A stretch of DNA of 64,000 nt from Sphingomonas sediminicola (GCF_014489515.1 NZ_CP060782.1:620001-684000), one strand, 5' to 3'. Positions 9,471 to 19,728 are shown, counted from the stretch's first letter. Notes: generated by a model from the sequence alone, not told the origin. Numbers and translations: made by a program.

Positions 9471-12167
9471 GTGAAGAAAGCATTTCTGCTGTGTTCCACG
9501 GCGGCATTCATGATGCCTGCCACGGCTTACGCTCAGTCCACCGGCTCGGTCGAATTCGACAAGGAAGCCATCGTCGTTACCGGAAGCCGCACCAAGGACG
9601 TCGGCGGCATCCAGACGCCTGACGCGGCGAAGTCCAAGGCGGTCGTCACCCAGGAAATGATCAGCCGCAGCGGTCCGGGCCAGACGGTTCTCGACACGAT
9701 CAACATCGTCCCCGGCGTGAGCTTCCAGAACAACGATGCGTATGGCAATTCCGGCGGCACGCTGACGATGCGCGGCTTCGATTCGACACGCATCAGCTAC
9801 ACGCTCGACGGCATCCAGCTGAACGACAGCGGTAACTACAACATCTACTCGAACTTCTCGATCGATCCGGAACTCATCGAGCAGGTCAACGTGAATCTCG
9901 GCTCGACCGACGTCGACTCGCCGACCGCATCGGCCGTCGGCGGAACCATCAACCAGCGCACCCGCGTCCCGTCGGAAAACCCGAGCGGCCTCATCAACGC
10001 CTCGCTGGGGGAGTTCGACTATCGCCGCCTGTTCGCAATGGTCGACACCGGCACGTTCACGAAGTGGGGCACGCGCGCCTTCATCGCGGGCAGCACGTCA
10101 AAGTACGACAACCCGTTCAACAATTACGGGAAGCTCGACCGCCAGCAGTACAATGCGAAGATCTACCAGCCGCTGGGCTCCGGTGGCGACTTCGTCTCGA
10201 TCGCGGGCCGTTACAACCAGGATCGCAACAACTTCTTCGGCTCGCTGCCGCTGCGCTGGGATCCGAGCCGCACCGTCGGTTCGGGAACGGGCAACCGCTT
10301 CCCGCGCAACAACGACGAGCGCGAGTATGACATCAATTATCCGTGCACCACGGCCGCGCCCCGCTTCGAAACCGTCGCCCAGATCCGCGTGGCGGGCTAC
10401 GTTGACCCGGATGCTCCTAACACTTGCGGCACCGAGTTCGACCGGCGCTACAACCCGTCGAACAGCATCAACATCCGCGGCAACTCGAAGTTCTCGATTA
10501 CCGATCAGCTGACCCTGACCGTCGACCCGAGCTTCCAGTACACCAAGGCCAACGGCGGCGGCACGTCCTCCGCGCGTGAGTTCGGATACGACATCAATCC
10601 GACCGGTGGGCGCGCCAACTGCTCGACTGCGGCGCCGAACGCGAACATCAACTGCGTCGGCGGCTACTTCGGCGGCAGCCCGTACCTGAATGGCGTCGAC
10701 CTCAATGGTGACGGCGACACGCTGGACCAGGTCACCGTCCTGACGCCGAGCCAGACCCGCACGCGCCGCTATGCGGTCGTCGCGGGCCTCGCGTACGAGA
10801 TCAGCAACGACCACGTCGTCCGCGTCACGTACACGCACGACTATTCGAACCATCGCCAGACGGGCCAGGTCGGTTTCGTGAAGGCCAATGGCGAGCCGGT
10901 CGACGTCTTCCCGGTGAACGATCCGATCGCGGCAGCGTCGGGCGTCAACCTCCAGAAGCGTGACCGCCAGTCCTACGCCATCCTCGACAAGTTCGCGGCC
11001 CAGTATCGCGGCCAGTTCGGTCCGCTACGCGTGGTGATCGGCGCCAGCATGCCGTTTTTCAAGCGCGACCTGGAGAACTTCTGCTTCACCTCGTCGGCCA
11101 GCGGCTTCGTCGAGTGCAGCGGACAGGACGAAGCGCTCGATGCGGTCATCGCAGCCAACAATCCCTACTCGTTCAACCCGACCACCGGTGTGATCACCGG
11201 CTTCGCGCCTCCGGGCCACCGCGTCCTGAAGTACCACAAGTTCCTTCCGGACGTCGGCGTGGTGTACAACGTGACGAACGCCGTTTCGGCCTTCGCGAGC
11301 TACACCAAGAACATCTCGGTCCCGAGTACGGACAATCTGTACAACGCCTTCTACTTCCCGGCGGGAACGGCGCAGGCGAAGCCGACTCCGGAAACGACGG
11401 ACTCTTGGGATGCGGGCCTGCGTTACAGCAGTTCGAAGATCCAGGCGTCGCTTGCCGGCTGGTACACCAAGTTCAACGATCGGCTGGCCTCGGCCTACGA
11501 CCCGGAACTGGACAAGACCGTCTACCGGAACCTCGGACGCGTGGATAAGTGGGGCATCGACGGCGAGATCGCGTACGAGCCGATCCGCGAACTGACGCTC
11601 TACGCCTTTGGCTCCTGGATGCGTTCGAAGATCAAGGAGAACATCCAGATCGGGCGCTTCGGAACCGGTGCGAACCAGGTCACCGATTGCGACAACGTCC
11701 CGGCAGGTGCGGCTCCGGCGGACATCATTCGCAGCTGCGCCTTCACGAAGGGCAATTATGAGTCCGGTTCGCCAAAGTATTCGTTCGGCGGTTCCGCCGT
11801 CGGCCGCTTCAGCATCTTCGAGCTGGGCGCGACCGTGAAGCGGACCGGCCCGCGGTACGTGTTCGACACCAATGTGCCGACCTATTCCGGTGCGATCGGA
11901 AGCGCGGCTGCCGTCGAGATCTTCCCGGCCAAGGCGCCGGCCTACACGCTCGTAAATCTCGATGCCCGGATGAAGCTGACGATGCTGAAGGGTCTCGAGA
12001 AGAGCTACTTCCAGCTCAACGTCTACAACCTGTTCGACGAGTTCTATGTCGGCGGGTTCAACGGCGGCCTGAACCAGGCGTTCAGCGGCACCAACTATGG
12101 CAACCCCAACTTCGTCCAGATCGGCGCTCCGCGCACGATTTCGGGAACGCTCAGCCTGGCATTCTAA
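9471..12167 (+). CDS. TonB-dependent outer-membrane receptor
   Basis: An 898-residue TonB-dependent receptor. A GTG start at 9471 gives a signal peptide ending ATAYAQ. The TonB-box-like stretch EAIVVTGSR is followed by the plug domain (TVLDTINIVPGVSFQNN, TLTMRGFDSTRISYTLDGIQ) and a long beta-barrel ending in aromatic SLAF, as outer-membrane proteins do. Repeated aromatic, Asn and Gly-rich barrel strands are intact in one frame over 2.7 kb. No siderophore, B12 or carbohydrate genes adjoin it, so the ligand is unknown. A strong intrinsic terminator follows directly. Confidence 0.92.
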   Translation: MKKAFLLCSTAAFMMPATAYAQSTGSVEFDKEAIVVTGSRTKDVGGIQTPDAAKSKAVVTQEMISRSGPGQTVLDTINIVPGVSFQNNDAYGNSGGTLTMRGFDSTRISYTLDGIQLNDSGNYNIYSNFSIDPELIEQVNVNLGSTDVDSPTASAVGGTINQRTRVPSENPSGLINASLGEFDYRRLFAMVDTGTFTKWGTRAFIAGSTSKYDNPFNNYGKLDRQQYNAKIYQPLGSGGDFVSIAGRYNQDRNNFFGSLPLRWDPSRTVGSGTGNRFPRNNDEREYDINYPCTTAAPRFETVAQIRVAGYVDPDAPNTCGTEFDRRYNPSNSINIRGNSKFSITDQLTLTVDPSFQYTKANGGGTSSAREFGYDINPTGGRANCSTAAPNANINCVGGYFGGSPYLNGVDLNGDGDTLDQVTVLTPSQTRTRRYAVVAGLAYEISNDHVVRVTYTHDYSNHRQTGQVGFVKANGEPVDVFPVNDPIAAASGVNLQKRDRQSYAILDKFAAQYRGQFGPLRVVIGASMPFFKRDLENFCFTSSASGFVECSGQDEALDAVIAANNPYSFNPTTGVITGFAPPGHRVLKYHKFLPDVGVVYNVTNAVSAFASYTKNISVPSTDNLYNAFYFPAGTAQAKPTPETTDSWDAGLRYSSSKIQASLAGWYTKFNDRLASAYDPELDKTVYRNLGRVDKWGIDGEIAYEPIRELTLYAFGSWMRSKIKENIQIGRFGTGANQVTDCDNVPAGAAPADIIRSCAFTKGNYESGSPKYSFGGSAVGRFSIFELGATVKRTGPRYVFDTNVPTYSGAIGSAAAVEIFPAKAPAYTLVNLDARMKLTMLKGLEKSYFQLNVYNLFDEFYVGGFNGGLNQAFSGTNYGNPNFVQIGAPRTISGTLSLAF

Positions 12168-12191
12168 GCCTCGGTACAAGCAAAAAGGGGG

Positions 12192-12228
12192 CGGCGTTTC
12201 ACCTTCGGGTGGGGCGCCGTTTTCCTTT
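12192..12228 (+). terminator. Intrinsic terminator of the TonB-receptor gene
   Basis: A 12-bp stem (left arm CGGCGTTTCACC, right arm GGTGGGGCGCCG, three G-T wobbles) closes a stable TTCG tetraloop and is followed by TTTTCCTTT. It lies 25 bases after the receptor stop codon. Confidence 0.88.
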
Positions 12229-12278
12229 GCTCCGTGTTAAACAAAAGAAACAACTGGATTTTCGGCGCGGGCATATTA

Positions 12279-12295
12279 TGTACCGTGCGATATGA
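12279..12295 (+). promoter_or_regulatory. Putative TetR autoregulatory operator overlapping the tetR start codon
   Basis: TGTACCGTGCGATATGA overlaps the ATG of the TetR gene. It matches 12 of 17 positions of the site at 12985-13001 read on the minus strand. A TATTAT hexamer at 12274-12279, a possible -10, abuts it. Binding here would repress the regulator's own transcription. The assignment is by similarity between the sites only. Confidence 0.5.
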
Positions 12296-12917
12296 ATAAG
12301 CCTGAAGTCGTTTCCATCTGCGCTCCCGCCTGCCGTGGGCGTCCGCGCGAATTTTGCGTGGATGCGGCCTTGGCGCAGGCGCTCCGCGTATTCTGGGAAA
12401 AGGGCTACGACGGCACTTCGCTGAACGACCTGACGGAGGCGATGGGGATTACCCGCCCGAGTCTCTATGCCGCGTTCGGCAACAAGGAAGCGCTCTTCCG
12501 CAAGGCGCTTGATCTCTATGAGACGGAGAAGCTCGCCTACATCCGGCGCGCGATGGATCAGCCAACTGCGCGGGGCGTCGCCGAGGTCATGCTGCGCGGC
12601 TCGGTCGATAATGTGACGAGCTCCAATGAGCCCCACGGCTGCATGGGCGTCATTACCTCGGTTGCCTGTGGGCCGGAGTCGCAGACGGTGCGGGAGGAAG
12701 TCGTCAAGCGCGGCGAAGTGGCGAAGAGAGCGCTGATCGAACGCTTCGAGCGCGCCAAGGAGGAAGGCGACCTTCCGGCCCACGTCGATGCCGAAGGCCT
12801 GATGCGCGTCCTCATCGCGATGCTCCAGGGATCTCTGTCCAGGCCAACCAGGGCGCCACCCGCGAGGAGTTGGACAAGCTCGTCGAAAGCGGCCTCGCCC
12901 TCTGGCCGAGCGCCTGA
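12292..12917 (+). CDS. TetR-family transcriptional repressor (one frameshift near the C-terminus)
   Basis: A TetR-type repressor of about 208 residues after correction. The N-terminal helix-turn-helix is clear: FWEKGYDGTSLNDLTEAMGI followed by TRPSLYAAFGNKEALF. The ligand domain contains HGCMGVITSVACGP, like regulators of the NemR/YcdC-type group. Adding one G at 12828-12830 restores the tail LQGISVQANQGATREELDKL and moves the stop to 12915-12917. It lies immediately upstream of the RND efflux genes in the same direction. Matching palindromic sites at its own start and in front of the pump genes suggest it controls both. Confidence 0.86.
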
Positions 12918-12938
12918 TTTATACCTCCCAAAAGATTT

Positions 12939-12955
12939 TTTATCGGTCAGTATAG
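12939..12955 (+). promoter_or_regulatory. Putative TetR operator, upstream copy in front of the RND operon
   Basis: TTTATCGGTCAGTATAG, matching 13 of 17 positions of the downstream site when the latter is read on the minus strand. It lies just upstream of the candidate -35 hexamer, in opposite orientation to the second copy. Confidence 0.5.
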
Positions 12956-12984
12956 AATTATCGCTTGACGGGCCCTACCTGGCT

Positions 12985-13001
12985 TTATACTGAACGGTAC
13001 A
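12985..13001 (-). promoter_or_regulatory. Putative TetR operator overlapping the RND operon -10 region
   Basis: Read on the minus strand this is TGTACCGTTCAGTATAA. It is itself a partial palindrome (TATAC...GTACA on the plus strand), as expected for a dimeric TetR repressor, and it covers the candidate -10, so binding would block transcription. Confidence 0.55.
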
Positions 13002-13252
13002 GAAAGATTGGAGCCATGTTCCGGCACCGCTCTTTTGACCCATCGACAGATAAAGGGGCGATGCGTCTGAACAGGTTTCCAGTCTTCCCGCGGGGCTGAC
13101 ACCCGCCAGTTTTCGTAACGAACCATAGCTGACCCACGTCGAAGCCTGGCGCTTCGTCGAACGGGATTTTTGCGCGCTGTGAAGAGCCGGCCGCCGGAGC
13201 ATCGCTCCGGCGAATGACCGTGCTCGCCCGCCGCTAGTGAGAGGAGCAAAGC

Positions 13253-13642
13253 ATGGCCTACCTGGCAAAGATCGAAACACAGGATTCACGGCCGGTCGCG
13301 CTCCCTGCGATCGCGGCAAACAACAATACGAGGCCGAACTTCTCGCCTCTCGAATGGTCGATCATCCGTCTCGCCCGGATCGACCGGCTGTGGACGATCC
13401 GCACCGCCGGCCGCCTGCGCCGCTTCTGGAACTGGTTCGTGGGCCGGGGAAATCCCGAGCTCGCCAATCCGAAGCTCGAGGCGCTTCGCCGAATGGCCGT
13501 CCTCACATGGCATTTCGGCTTCACCGTCCCCGGTGAAGACGTCTCCGAATTCATCTCCGCCGGCTTCTCGCCGGACCAATACGAACTGATGGCCGCCAGC
13601 ATCAATGCGGCCCTCAGCAGCCCGCGAAGGATTCCCGCATGA
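13253..13642 (+). CDS. Conserved small protein leading the RND efflux operon
   Basis: A 129-residue soluble protein with no signal peptide or membrane segment; I do not recognise a named domain. It begins after a GAGGAG ribosome site. The centre is rich in Trp and Arg (WSIIRLARIDRLWTIR, FWNWFVGRG) and the C-terminus looks helical (FSPDQYELMAASINAAL). Its stop overlaps the adaptor start (ATGA, 13639-13642), so the two are translationally coupled. The position suggests an accessory factor of the pump, but there is no direct evidence for function. Confidence 0.7.
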   Translation: MAYLAKIETQDSRPVALPAIAANNNTRPNFSPLEWSIIRLARIDRLWTIRTAGRLRRFWNWFVGRGNPELANPKLEALRRMAVLTWHFGFTVPGEDVSEFISAGFSPDQYELMAASINAALSSPRRIPA

Positions 13643-14911
13643 ACATGTTCACCGAAGTGAAGGCCGACGACGGCCTCCAGCGCACCCTGCGAGTGAAGCT
13701 CGCAGGCCGCCCTCTCTGGCAACGCGCCGGGCTCATCGGAACACCCCTCGTCGCCCTAGCCGCGGCCGTCACCTTCTGGAACAGCGATCCCTCCCCGCAG
13801 CTGCTCCACCACTCCCTCAGTGACGGTCGCGGCACCCCTCGAGCAGAATGTCAGCTTGTGGGACGATTATGTCGGCCGGTTCGAGCCGAGCCGAAGCGTC
13901 GAGGTCCGTCCGCGCGTCTCAGGCCAGATCATCGCCGTGCACTTCACGGACGGAGCGATCGTCCAGAAGGGCCAGCTGCTCTTCACGATCGATCCGCGTC
14001 CGTTCACGGCCGCGCTCGCCGAGGCGAGGGCAGGGGTTGCGACCGCACGCAGCGAGCTCAACCTCGCCGAGACCAACCTAGGCCGCGCCCGTCGCCTGCT
14101 CGAAGCGGACGCGGTGTCGCAGGCCAATGTCGACCAGCTTACCGCTCAGGTGCAGACCGCCCGCGCTGCCCTCGCGGCGGCCCAGGCTCGGGTCCAGCAG
14201 CGAGCGCTCGACGTCGAGTTCACCCGCATCCGCGCTCCGATCAGCGGCCGAATCTCCGACCGCAAGATCGACGCCGGAAACCTAGTTGCGTCGGGTGTCG
14301 ACGGCGGTACGCTGCTGACGACCATCAATGCGCTCGATCCGATCTACTTCACGTTCGACGTTCCGGAATCCCTCTACCTGAAGGATTCGCGGGAGCGGCG
14401 GGCGGGAGCTCAGGGCGACGTCGCCGAAATCCGCTTGCAGGACGAAGCCACCTACAACTGGCGCGGAAAACTGGACTTCACGGACAATGGCATCAGCCAG
14501 AATTCGGGAACGATCCGGGCGCGCGCGGTCGTTCGCAATCCCGACCTGTTCCTGACGCCTGGCATGTTCGGAAACATGCGTCTCGCCGATGGCGGGACGA
14601 CTCCGGCGTTGCTGGTGCCCGATGCGGCAATCCGCACCGACCAAGCGCGCAAGATCGTGCTCACGGTCGGCAAGGACGGAACCGTCGCCGCCAAGCCGGT
14701 CGAGACCGGCCCGCTTGTCGGCGACCTTCGCGTCATCCGGTCCGGCCTGACCCGCGCCGACCGCGTCGTCATCCAGGGTGTCCAGTTCGCCATGCCCGGC
14801 AGCAAGGTAAAGCCGCGCGTCACGCAGGTCCGCGTTGCCGAAGGCGCAGCTCCGGCGGCCGCACCCCCATCCAGCCCGAGCGCCTCACAGGCGACTTTGG
14901 CGGCCAGATAA
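13639..14911 (+). CDS. RND efflux periplasmic adaptor subunit (two frameshifts)
   Basis: A membrane-fusion protein of the AcrA/MexA type, about 424 residues when corrected. It begins with a short cytoplasmic stretch and one transmembrane anchor (LIGTPLVALAAAVTFW). It then has the barrel-sandwich half EVRPRVSGQIIAVHFTDGAI, a coiled-coil hairpin (residues about 110-180, ARAGVATARSELNLAETNLG), the second lipoyl half FTRIRAPISGRISDRKIDAG, and beta-barrel and proximal domains. Adding one C at 13793-13796 and one C at 13814-13816 joins the anchor to the body as SDPSPAAAPPLPSVTVAAPL. It bridges the downstream pump to the outer-membrane factor. Confidence 0.88.
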
Positions 14912-14924
14912 AAGAAGCCCTCCA

Positions 14925-17900
14925 ATGCAGCTCAGCCACTTCTTCATCCGGCGCCCGATCTTTGCCGGCGTGATCGCGATCATCATTACGATCGTCGGCC
15001 TGTTCGCTTATTTCGGACTTCCGGTTTCGCAGTTTCCGAACGTCGTTCCCCGACGGTGACGGTCAGCGCCAACTATCCGGGCGCGTCCGCCGAAACCGTC
15101 GCTGACACGGTCGCCGCGCCGATCGAGCAGCAGATCAACGGCGTCGACAACATGCTCTACCAGTCGTCGCAATCGACCGGCGATGGACGGGTGACGATCA
15201 CCGTCACCTTCAAGCTCGGCACCGACCTCGACACGGCGCAAGTGCTTGTCCAGAACCGCGTTGCGCTGGCGCAGCCGAGCCTTCCGGAGGAAGTGCGCCG
15301 GCAGGGCGTCGTCGTCCGCAAGACTTCGCCGTCCTGGCTGATGGCCGTCAACGTGCTTTCGCCCGACGGCTCGCTCGATCGCGGCTATGTGTCCAACTAC
15401 GCGCTGACCCAGCTCAAAGATCGCCTTTCCCGCGTCGACGGCATCGGCGACGTCTCGATCTTCGGCGCCCGCGATTATGCGATGCGCGTCTGGATCGATC
15501 CGGGCCGCGCCTCCACGCTCGGTCTAACGGCCGGCGAAGTGGTCGACGCGTTGCGCAGCCAGAACGTGCAGGTTGCCGCCGGCACCGTCGGTCAGCCGCC
15601 GTTCGACACCGGCGCGGCGCAGCAGCTAAACGTCGAGACCCAGGGCCGTTTCAAAACGGCCGACGAGTTCGCAAACATCATCATCCGGACCGATCCGAGC
15701 GGCGCGATCACAAGACTTCGCGACGTCGCCCGGGTCGAGCTCGGCGCCGAGGATTACGGCGTCAACGCCTACCTCTCCGGCAAGGATTCCGTGATCCTCG
15801 GCATTACCCAGCGTCCGGGCACCAATGCGCTCGCGGCGGCTGAAGGCGTCAAGGCCCAGCTCGCCGAGGCTTCGAAGATGTTTCCGAAGGGCCTCGAATA
15901 CCGGATCATCTGGAACCCGACCGAATTCATCAGTGAATCGATGACGGCCGTCCAGGAAACGCTCCTCGAAGCGATGCTGCTGGTCGTGCTGGTGATCATC
16001 GTCTTCCTGCAGAGCTGGCGAGCGGCGATCATCCCGATCGTCGCCATCCCGGTCTCGCTGATCGGCTCCTTCGCGGTGCTGGCGGCGCTCGGCTACTCGC
16101 TCAACACCTTGTCGATGTTCGGCCTCGTGCTCGCCATTGGAATCGTCGTCGACGACGCGATCGTCGTGGTCGAGAACGTCGAGCGAAATCTCGAGCACGG
16201 CTTGAGTCCGAAGGAAGCGGCGCACCGCTCGATGGACGAGGTGTCGGCCGCGCTCGTCGCGATCGTCCTCGTGCTTTGCGCGGTGTTCGTTCCGGTCACC
16301 TTCCTGACCGGCATCACCGGCGAATTCTATCGCCAGTTCGCGGTCACGATCGCGGCCTCGACGATCATCTCGCTGCTGTTGTCGCTGACTCTTTCTCCGG
16401 CGCTTGCCGCACGGCTTCTGAAGCCGCGAAGCGATCATCGCGCTGAAGCGGGTGTGATGGGCTTCGTCCATCGCGCAGGCGACTGGTTCAACACCAACTT
16501 TGCGCGGTTGAGCGAGTGGTACGGCAACTTCACGCGCCGGATCCTCAACGCTCCAAAGCGCGCGCTGACCGTCTACGCGGGCCTCGTCGGACTGACGCTG
16601 GCCGTCTTCTGGTACACGCCGTCGGGCTTCATCCCGGCGCAGGACCAAGGCTATGCGCTCGCCGCCATCCAGCTTCCCCCGGAAGCTCGATCGAACGTAC
16701 GGACGCGGTGCTCAAGAAGGCCGTCGACAAATTGCTCAAGGTGCCGGGCGTCGACCAGGCCGTGATGTTCTCGGGCTTCGACGGAGCGTCGGGGACCCAG
16801 GCGTCCAACGCCGGCGCAGCCTATGTCACATTCAAGCCGTTCGACGAGCGGGCAGGGACCGACCGCACCGAGCTCAACATCGAGAATGACATGCGCGCGG
16901 CGCTTGCGGACATGGACGAGGCGTTCGTGTTCGTCATCCCGCCGCCCGTCATCCAGGGCGTCGGCAACGGCGGCGGCTATCGCATGATCGTCCAGGACCG
17001 GCAGGGCGCCGGCTACCAGGCGCTCGAGCAAGCTGCCCAGCAGTTGATCGGGCAGGCGCACCAGGAAAAGGGCCTCGCCAACGTCTTCACCTTGTTCAAC
17101 ACGGCGACGCCCCGAGTCTATGCCGACGTCGACCGGGCGAAGGCGGACATGCTCGGCGTCCCACCTGAGCGCGTGTTCGAAGCGCTGCAGGTCTATCTCG
17201 GGTCGGCCTACGTCAACGACTTCAATCTGCTCGGCCGCACCTTCCACGTGACGGCGCAGGCGGATGCCCAGTATCGCGACGACGCGTCCGACATCGGCCA
17301 GCTGAAGACCCGCTCGAACAGCGGGGCGATGGTGCCGATCGGGACGGTCGCGACCTTCTCGGACAAGACGGGCCCGTATCGCGTGACGCGCTATAACCTG
17401 TACCCCGCGGTCGAGGTCGATGGCGACACCGCGCCCGGTTACTCTTCGGGCCAGTCGCTCAAGACGATGGAAAAGCTAGCTTCCGGTCTACCCCAAGGCT
17501 TCGCGACGGAATGGACCGACATCGCGTACCAGCAGAAGCTTGCGGGCAGCATTGCCGCGGTGATTTTTGCTCTGTCGGTGGTGTTCGTATTCCTCGTGCT
17601 GGCAGCGCAATTCGAAAGCCTTCTGCTTCCGCTGTCGATCATCTTGATCGTGCCGATGACGTTGCTTGCGGCCATGACCGGTGTGAACCTGCGCGGGCTG
17701 GACAACAACATCCTGACGCAGATCGGCCTGATCGTGCTCATCGCGCTCGCCGCGAAGAATGCGATCCTGATCGTCGAGTTCGCCAAGCAGGCGGAGGAGC
17801 GCGGTCTCGCCGTCATCGATGCGGCGGTCGAAGCGGCGCGCTCGCGGCTCCGCCCGATCCTGATGACCAGCTTCGCCTTCATCCTCGGCACCGTGCCGCT

Positions 17901-18102
17901 GGTGATCGCGAGCGGGCCGGGTTGGGAGCTTCGCCAGGCGCTCGGAACGGCGGTCTTCTTCGGAATGATCGGAGTGACGGCCTTCGGCCTCGTGTTCACC
18001 CCGGTGTTCTACGCCGCGACGCGGTCGCTCGGCGAAATGCTGAAGCGCCGCCGCGGCGACCGGCCCTCGGACGAGCAGTTGACGCTGCTTCCGGCGGAAT
18101 AA
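14925..18102 (+). CDS. RND multidrug efflux transporter, HAE1/AcrB-type (two frameshifts)
   Basis: An inner-membrane proton-driven drug exporter of about 1059 residues, the usual HAE1 length. The N-terminus MQLSHFFIRRPIFAGVIA and GLPVSQFPNV are canonical. The TM4 proton-relay segment GIVVDDAIVVVENVER and the matching TM10 segment LIALAAKNAILIVEFAKQ are present. Breaks at 15048-15051 and 16676-16680 are both C runs; one extra C in each restores VVPPTVTVSANYPGASAE and QLPPGSSIERTDAVL. It is the central gene of the TetR-controlled operon with its adaptor upstream and outer-membrane factor downstream. The drug range cannot be inferred. Confidence 0.92.
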
Positions 18103-18114
18103 AGGAACCTCTCA

Positions 18115-19494
18115 ATGAAGACGTTTGCGACACTCGCGTCGGCGCTCGCCTTGGCCGCTTGCGCCACCGGCCCGGACTATGTCCGCCCGGCCGGCACGAC
18201 GGCCAAGGCCGGCCCGTTCGTCGCGGCCAATTCGCCGGCGATCCAGCCGCTCGCGCCGGTGCCGGACAATTGGTGGCGGCTTTACAACGACCCAGTCCTC
18301 GACGGCCTGATCGCCGACGCTCTGGCGCACAATACGGACGTCCGCGCTGCGGTAGCCCGGCTCGCCCGAGCCAGGGCGTCGCTTCGGGAAACCAAGGTGG
18401 GTCGCCTGCCACAGGGCGGAGTGAATGCTTCGGCAACACGCGGCCGCGATGAGGGTAACTCCGACGCCTCGACCAGTTACTCGGCGGGCCTCGAAGTCGC
18501 CTACGAGGTTGACCTGTTCGGCCGCGTGGCTCGCGGTGTTGAAGCAGCGCGCGGAGACGTCGGTGCTGCAGAAGCGGATGCGGACGCTGTTCGTGTTGCA
18601 ATCGTGTCCGACACGGCGCGGGCCTATGCCGACGCGTCGAGCGCTGCCGAGCGTCTCGCGGTCGCGGAGCACATCGTCGAGCTGCTCGACCAGTCCCTGC
18701 GCCTCACCGAGAAGCAGGTCGAGATCGGCCAGACGACGCGGCTCGACACCGCCCGCATCGCCGCGCTCCGCAACCAGCGGCAGGCAGAGATCCCAGCGAT
18801 CGCCGCAGAGCGCGACGGCGCGCTGTTCCGGCTGGCGACCTTGACCGGACGCGCGCCATCCGAACTTCCCGCCACCGCCGGTGCGCGCACGTCATCGCTC
18901 AAGCTCGACCATCCGATCCCGGTCGGCGACGGAGCACAGCTGCTTGCGCGCCGCCCGGACATCCGTGCGGCCGAGCGGAGGCTGGCGGCCGCAACCGCGC
19001 GGATCGGCGTCGCCACCGCCGAGCTCTATCCGCAGATCACACTCGGCGGATCGCTCGGTTCGAGCGCGGGAAGCATCGGCAATCTCTTCAGCAATCCCGT
19101 CGGTTTCCTGCTCGGCCCGCTGATCAGCTGGTCGTTCAGCGACCATGCGCGAGCCCGTGCTCGCGTGGCGGGCGCCGAAGCAGGCAGCCAGGAAGCGCTC
19201 GCTCAGTTCGATGGAACGGTGCTTCGCTCGCTCGAAGAAACGGAAACCGCCCTGTCGATCTATGCCAACGCACTCCGCCGGCGCGAGGCCCTGCAGGCGG
19301 CGCGCAACGAGGCCGAAGTCGCAGCGAAGATCGTCCGCGCCCAGCAGCGCGAGGGGCAGGTGGATTCGCTCGCCTTGCTCGACGCCGAGCGGACGTTCGC
19401 GGAATCGGAAGCCAAGCTCGCCGACATCAACGGCCAAGTCGCGTCCGCGCAGATCAACCTCTTCCGTGCCTTGGGCGGGGGCTGGAGCGCTTAG
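18115..19494 (+). CDS. NodT/OprM-family outer-membrane efflux lipoprotein
   Basis: A 459-residue outer-membrane factor that forms the exit duct for the RND pump. The signal peptide ends in a lipobox (LAAC, Cys16), and the next residues, ATGPDYVRP, match the NodT/OprM consensus. Two OEP repeats follow, the second containing RRPDIRAAERRLAAATARIG and AELYPQITLGGSLG. The gene begins 12 bases after the pump stop and is intact in one frame. It completes a tripartite efflux operon. Confidence 0.92.
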   Translation: MKTFATLASALALAACATGPDYVRPAGTTAKAGPFVAANSPAIQPLAPVPDNWWRLYNDPVLDGLIADALAHNTDVRAAVARLARARASLRETKVGRLPQGGVNASATRGRDEGNSDASTSYSAGLEVAYEVDLFGRVARGVEAARGDVGAAEADADAVRVAIVSDTARAYADASSAAERLAVAEHIVELLDQSLRLTEKQVEIGQTTRLDTARIAALRNQRQAEIPAIAAERDGALFRLATLTGRAPSELPATAGARTSSLKLDHPIPVGDGAQLLARRPDIRAAERRLAAATARIGVATAELYPQITLGGSLGSSAGSIGNLFSNPVGFLLGPLISWSFSDHARARARVAGAEAGSQEALAQFDGTVLRSLEETETALSIYANALRRREALQAARNEAEVAAKIVRAQQREGQVDSLALLDAERTFAESEAKLADINGQVASAQINLFRALGGGWSA

Positions 19495-19501
19495 GGAAAA
19501 G

Positions 19502-19575
19502 TGGAGGCCCGAGCCGGAATCGAACCGGCGTGCAAGGATTTGCAGTCCTCTGCGTAACCACTCCGCCATCGGGCC
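19502..19575 (-). tRNA. tRNA-Cys (GCA)
   Basis: Read on the minus strand, a 74-base cloverleaf: acceptor GGCCCGA pairs with TCGGGCC, the anticodon loop is CTGCAAA (anticodon GCA), the T arm contains GGTTCGATTCC, and CCA is encoded at the 3' end. It lies 7 bases beyond the convergent end of the efflux operon. Confidence 0.95.
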
Positions 19576-19728
19576 GGAGCGCTGCCTTTCCCCGCCTTTT
19601 CGAAGCTGGTCAACCCTCCGCGCGGCGATGGCGTGTCGAAACGCAGCCGATCCACCAGTCCGCCCCACTTTCGACCAACGGCGACCGGCTACCCTTGGCG
19701 ATGAGGGATTGGGCGGATAAGACCAGCC

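Larger units (their letters stand above)
12918..13252 (+). promoter_or_regulatory. Regulatory region and structured leader of the RND operon
   Basis: A 335-base gene-free stretch. It holds a candidate promoter (TTGACG at 12965-12970 with TATACT at 12986-12991, a short 15-base spacer), two TetR-like sites in inverted orientation, and then about 250 bases before the first start codon. The leader contains the hairpins CGAAGC/GCTTCG around 13140-13156 and CGCCGGAGC-ATC-GCTCCGGCG at 13192-13212. No convincing coding sequence was found on either strand here. Neither hairpin has a T tract, so a simple terminator is unlikely. Confidence 0.55.

Noticed and set aside
11025-12179. 384-codon minus-strand frame within the TonB-receptor gene
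   Set aside because: Composition is that of an antisense shadow; the receptor frame is intact and typical to its C-terminal aromatic residue.
12947-13319. Minus-strand frames of 100-114 codons across the RND leader
   Set aside because: They run through promoter, operators and hairpins, lack ribosome sites and resemble no family.
14925-18102. Two separate RND half-transporters
   Set aside because: Adding one C to each of two C runs gives a single full-length 1059-residue HAE1 protein with motifs in the right order, so the split is artefactual.
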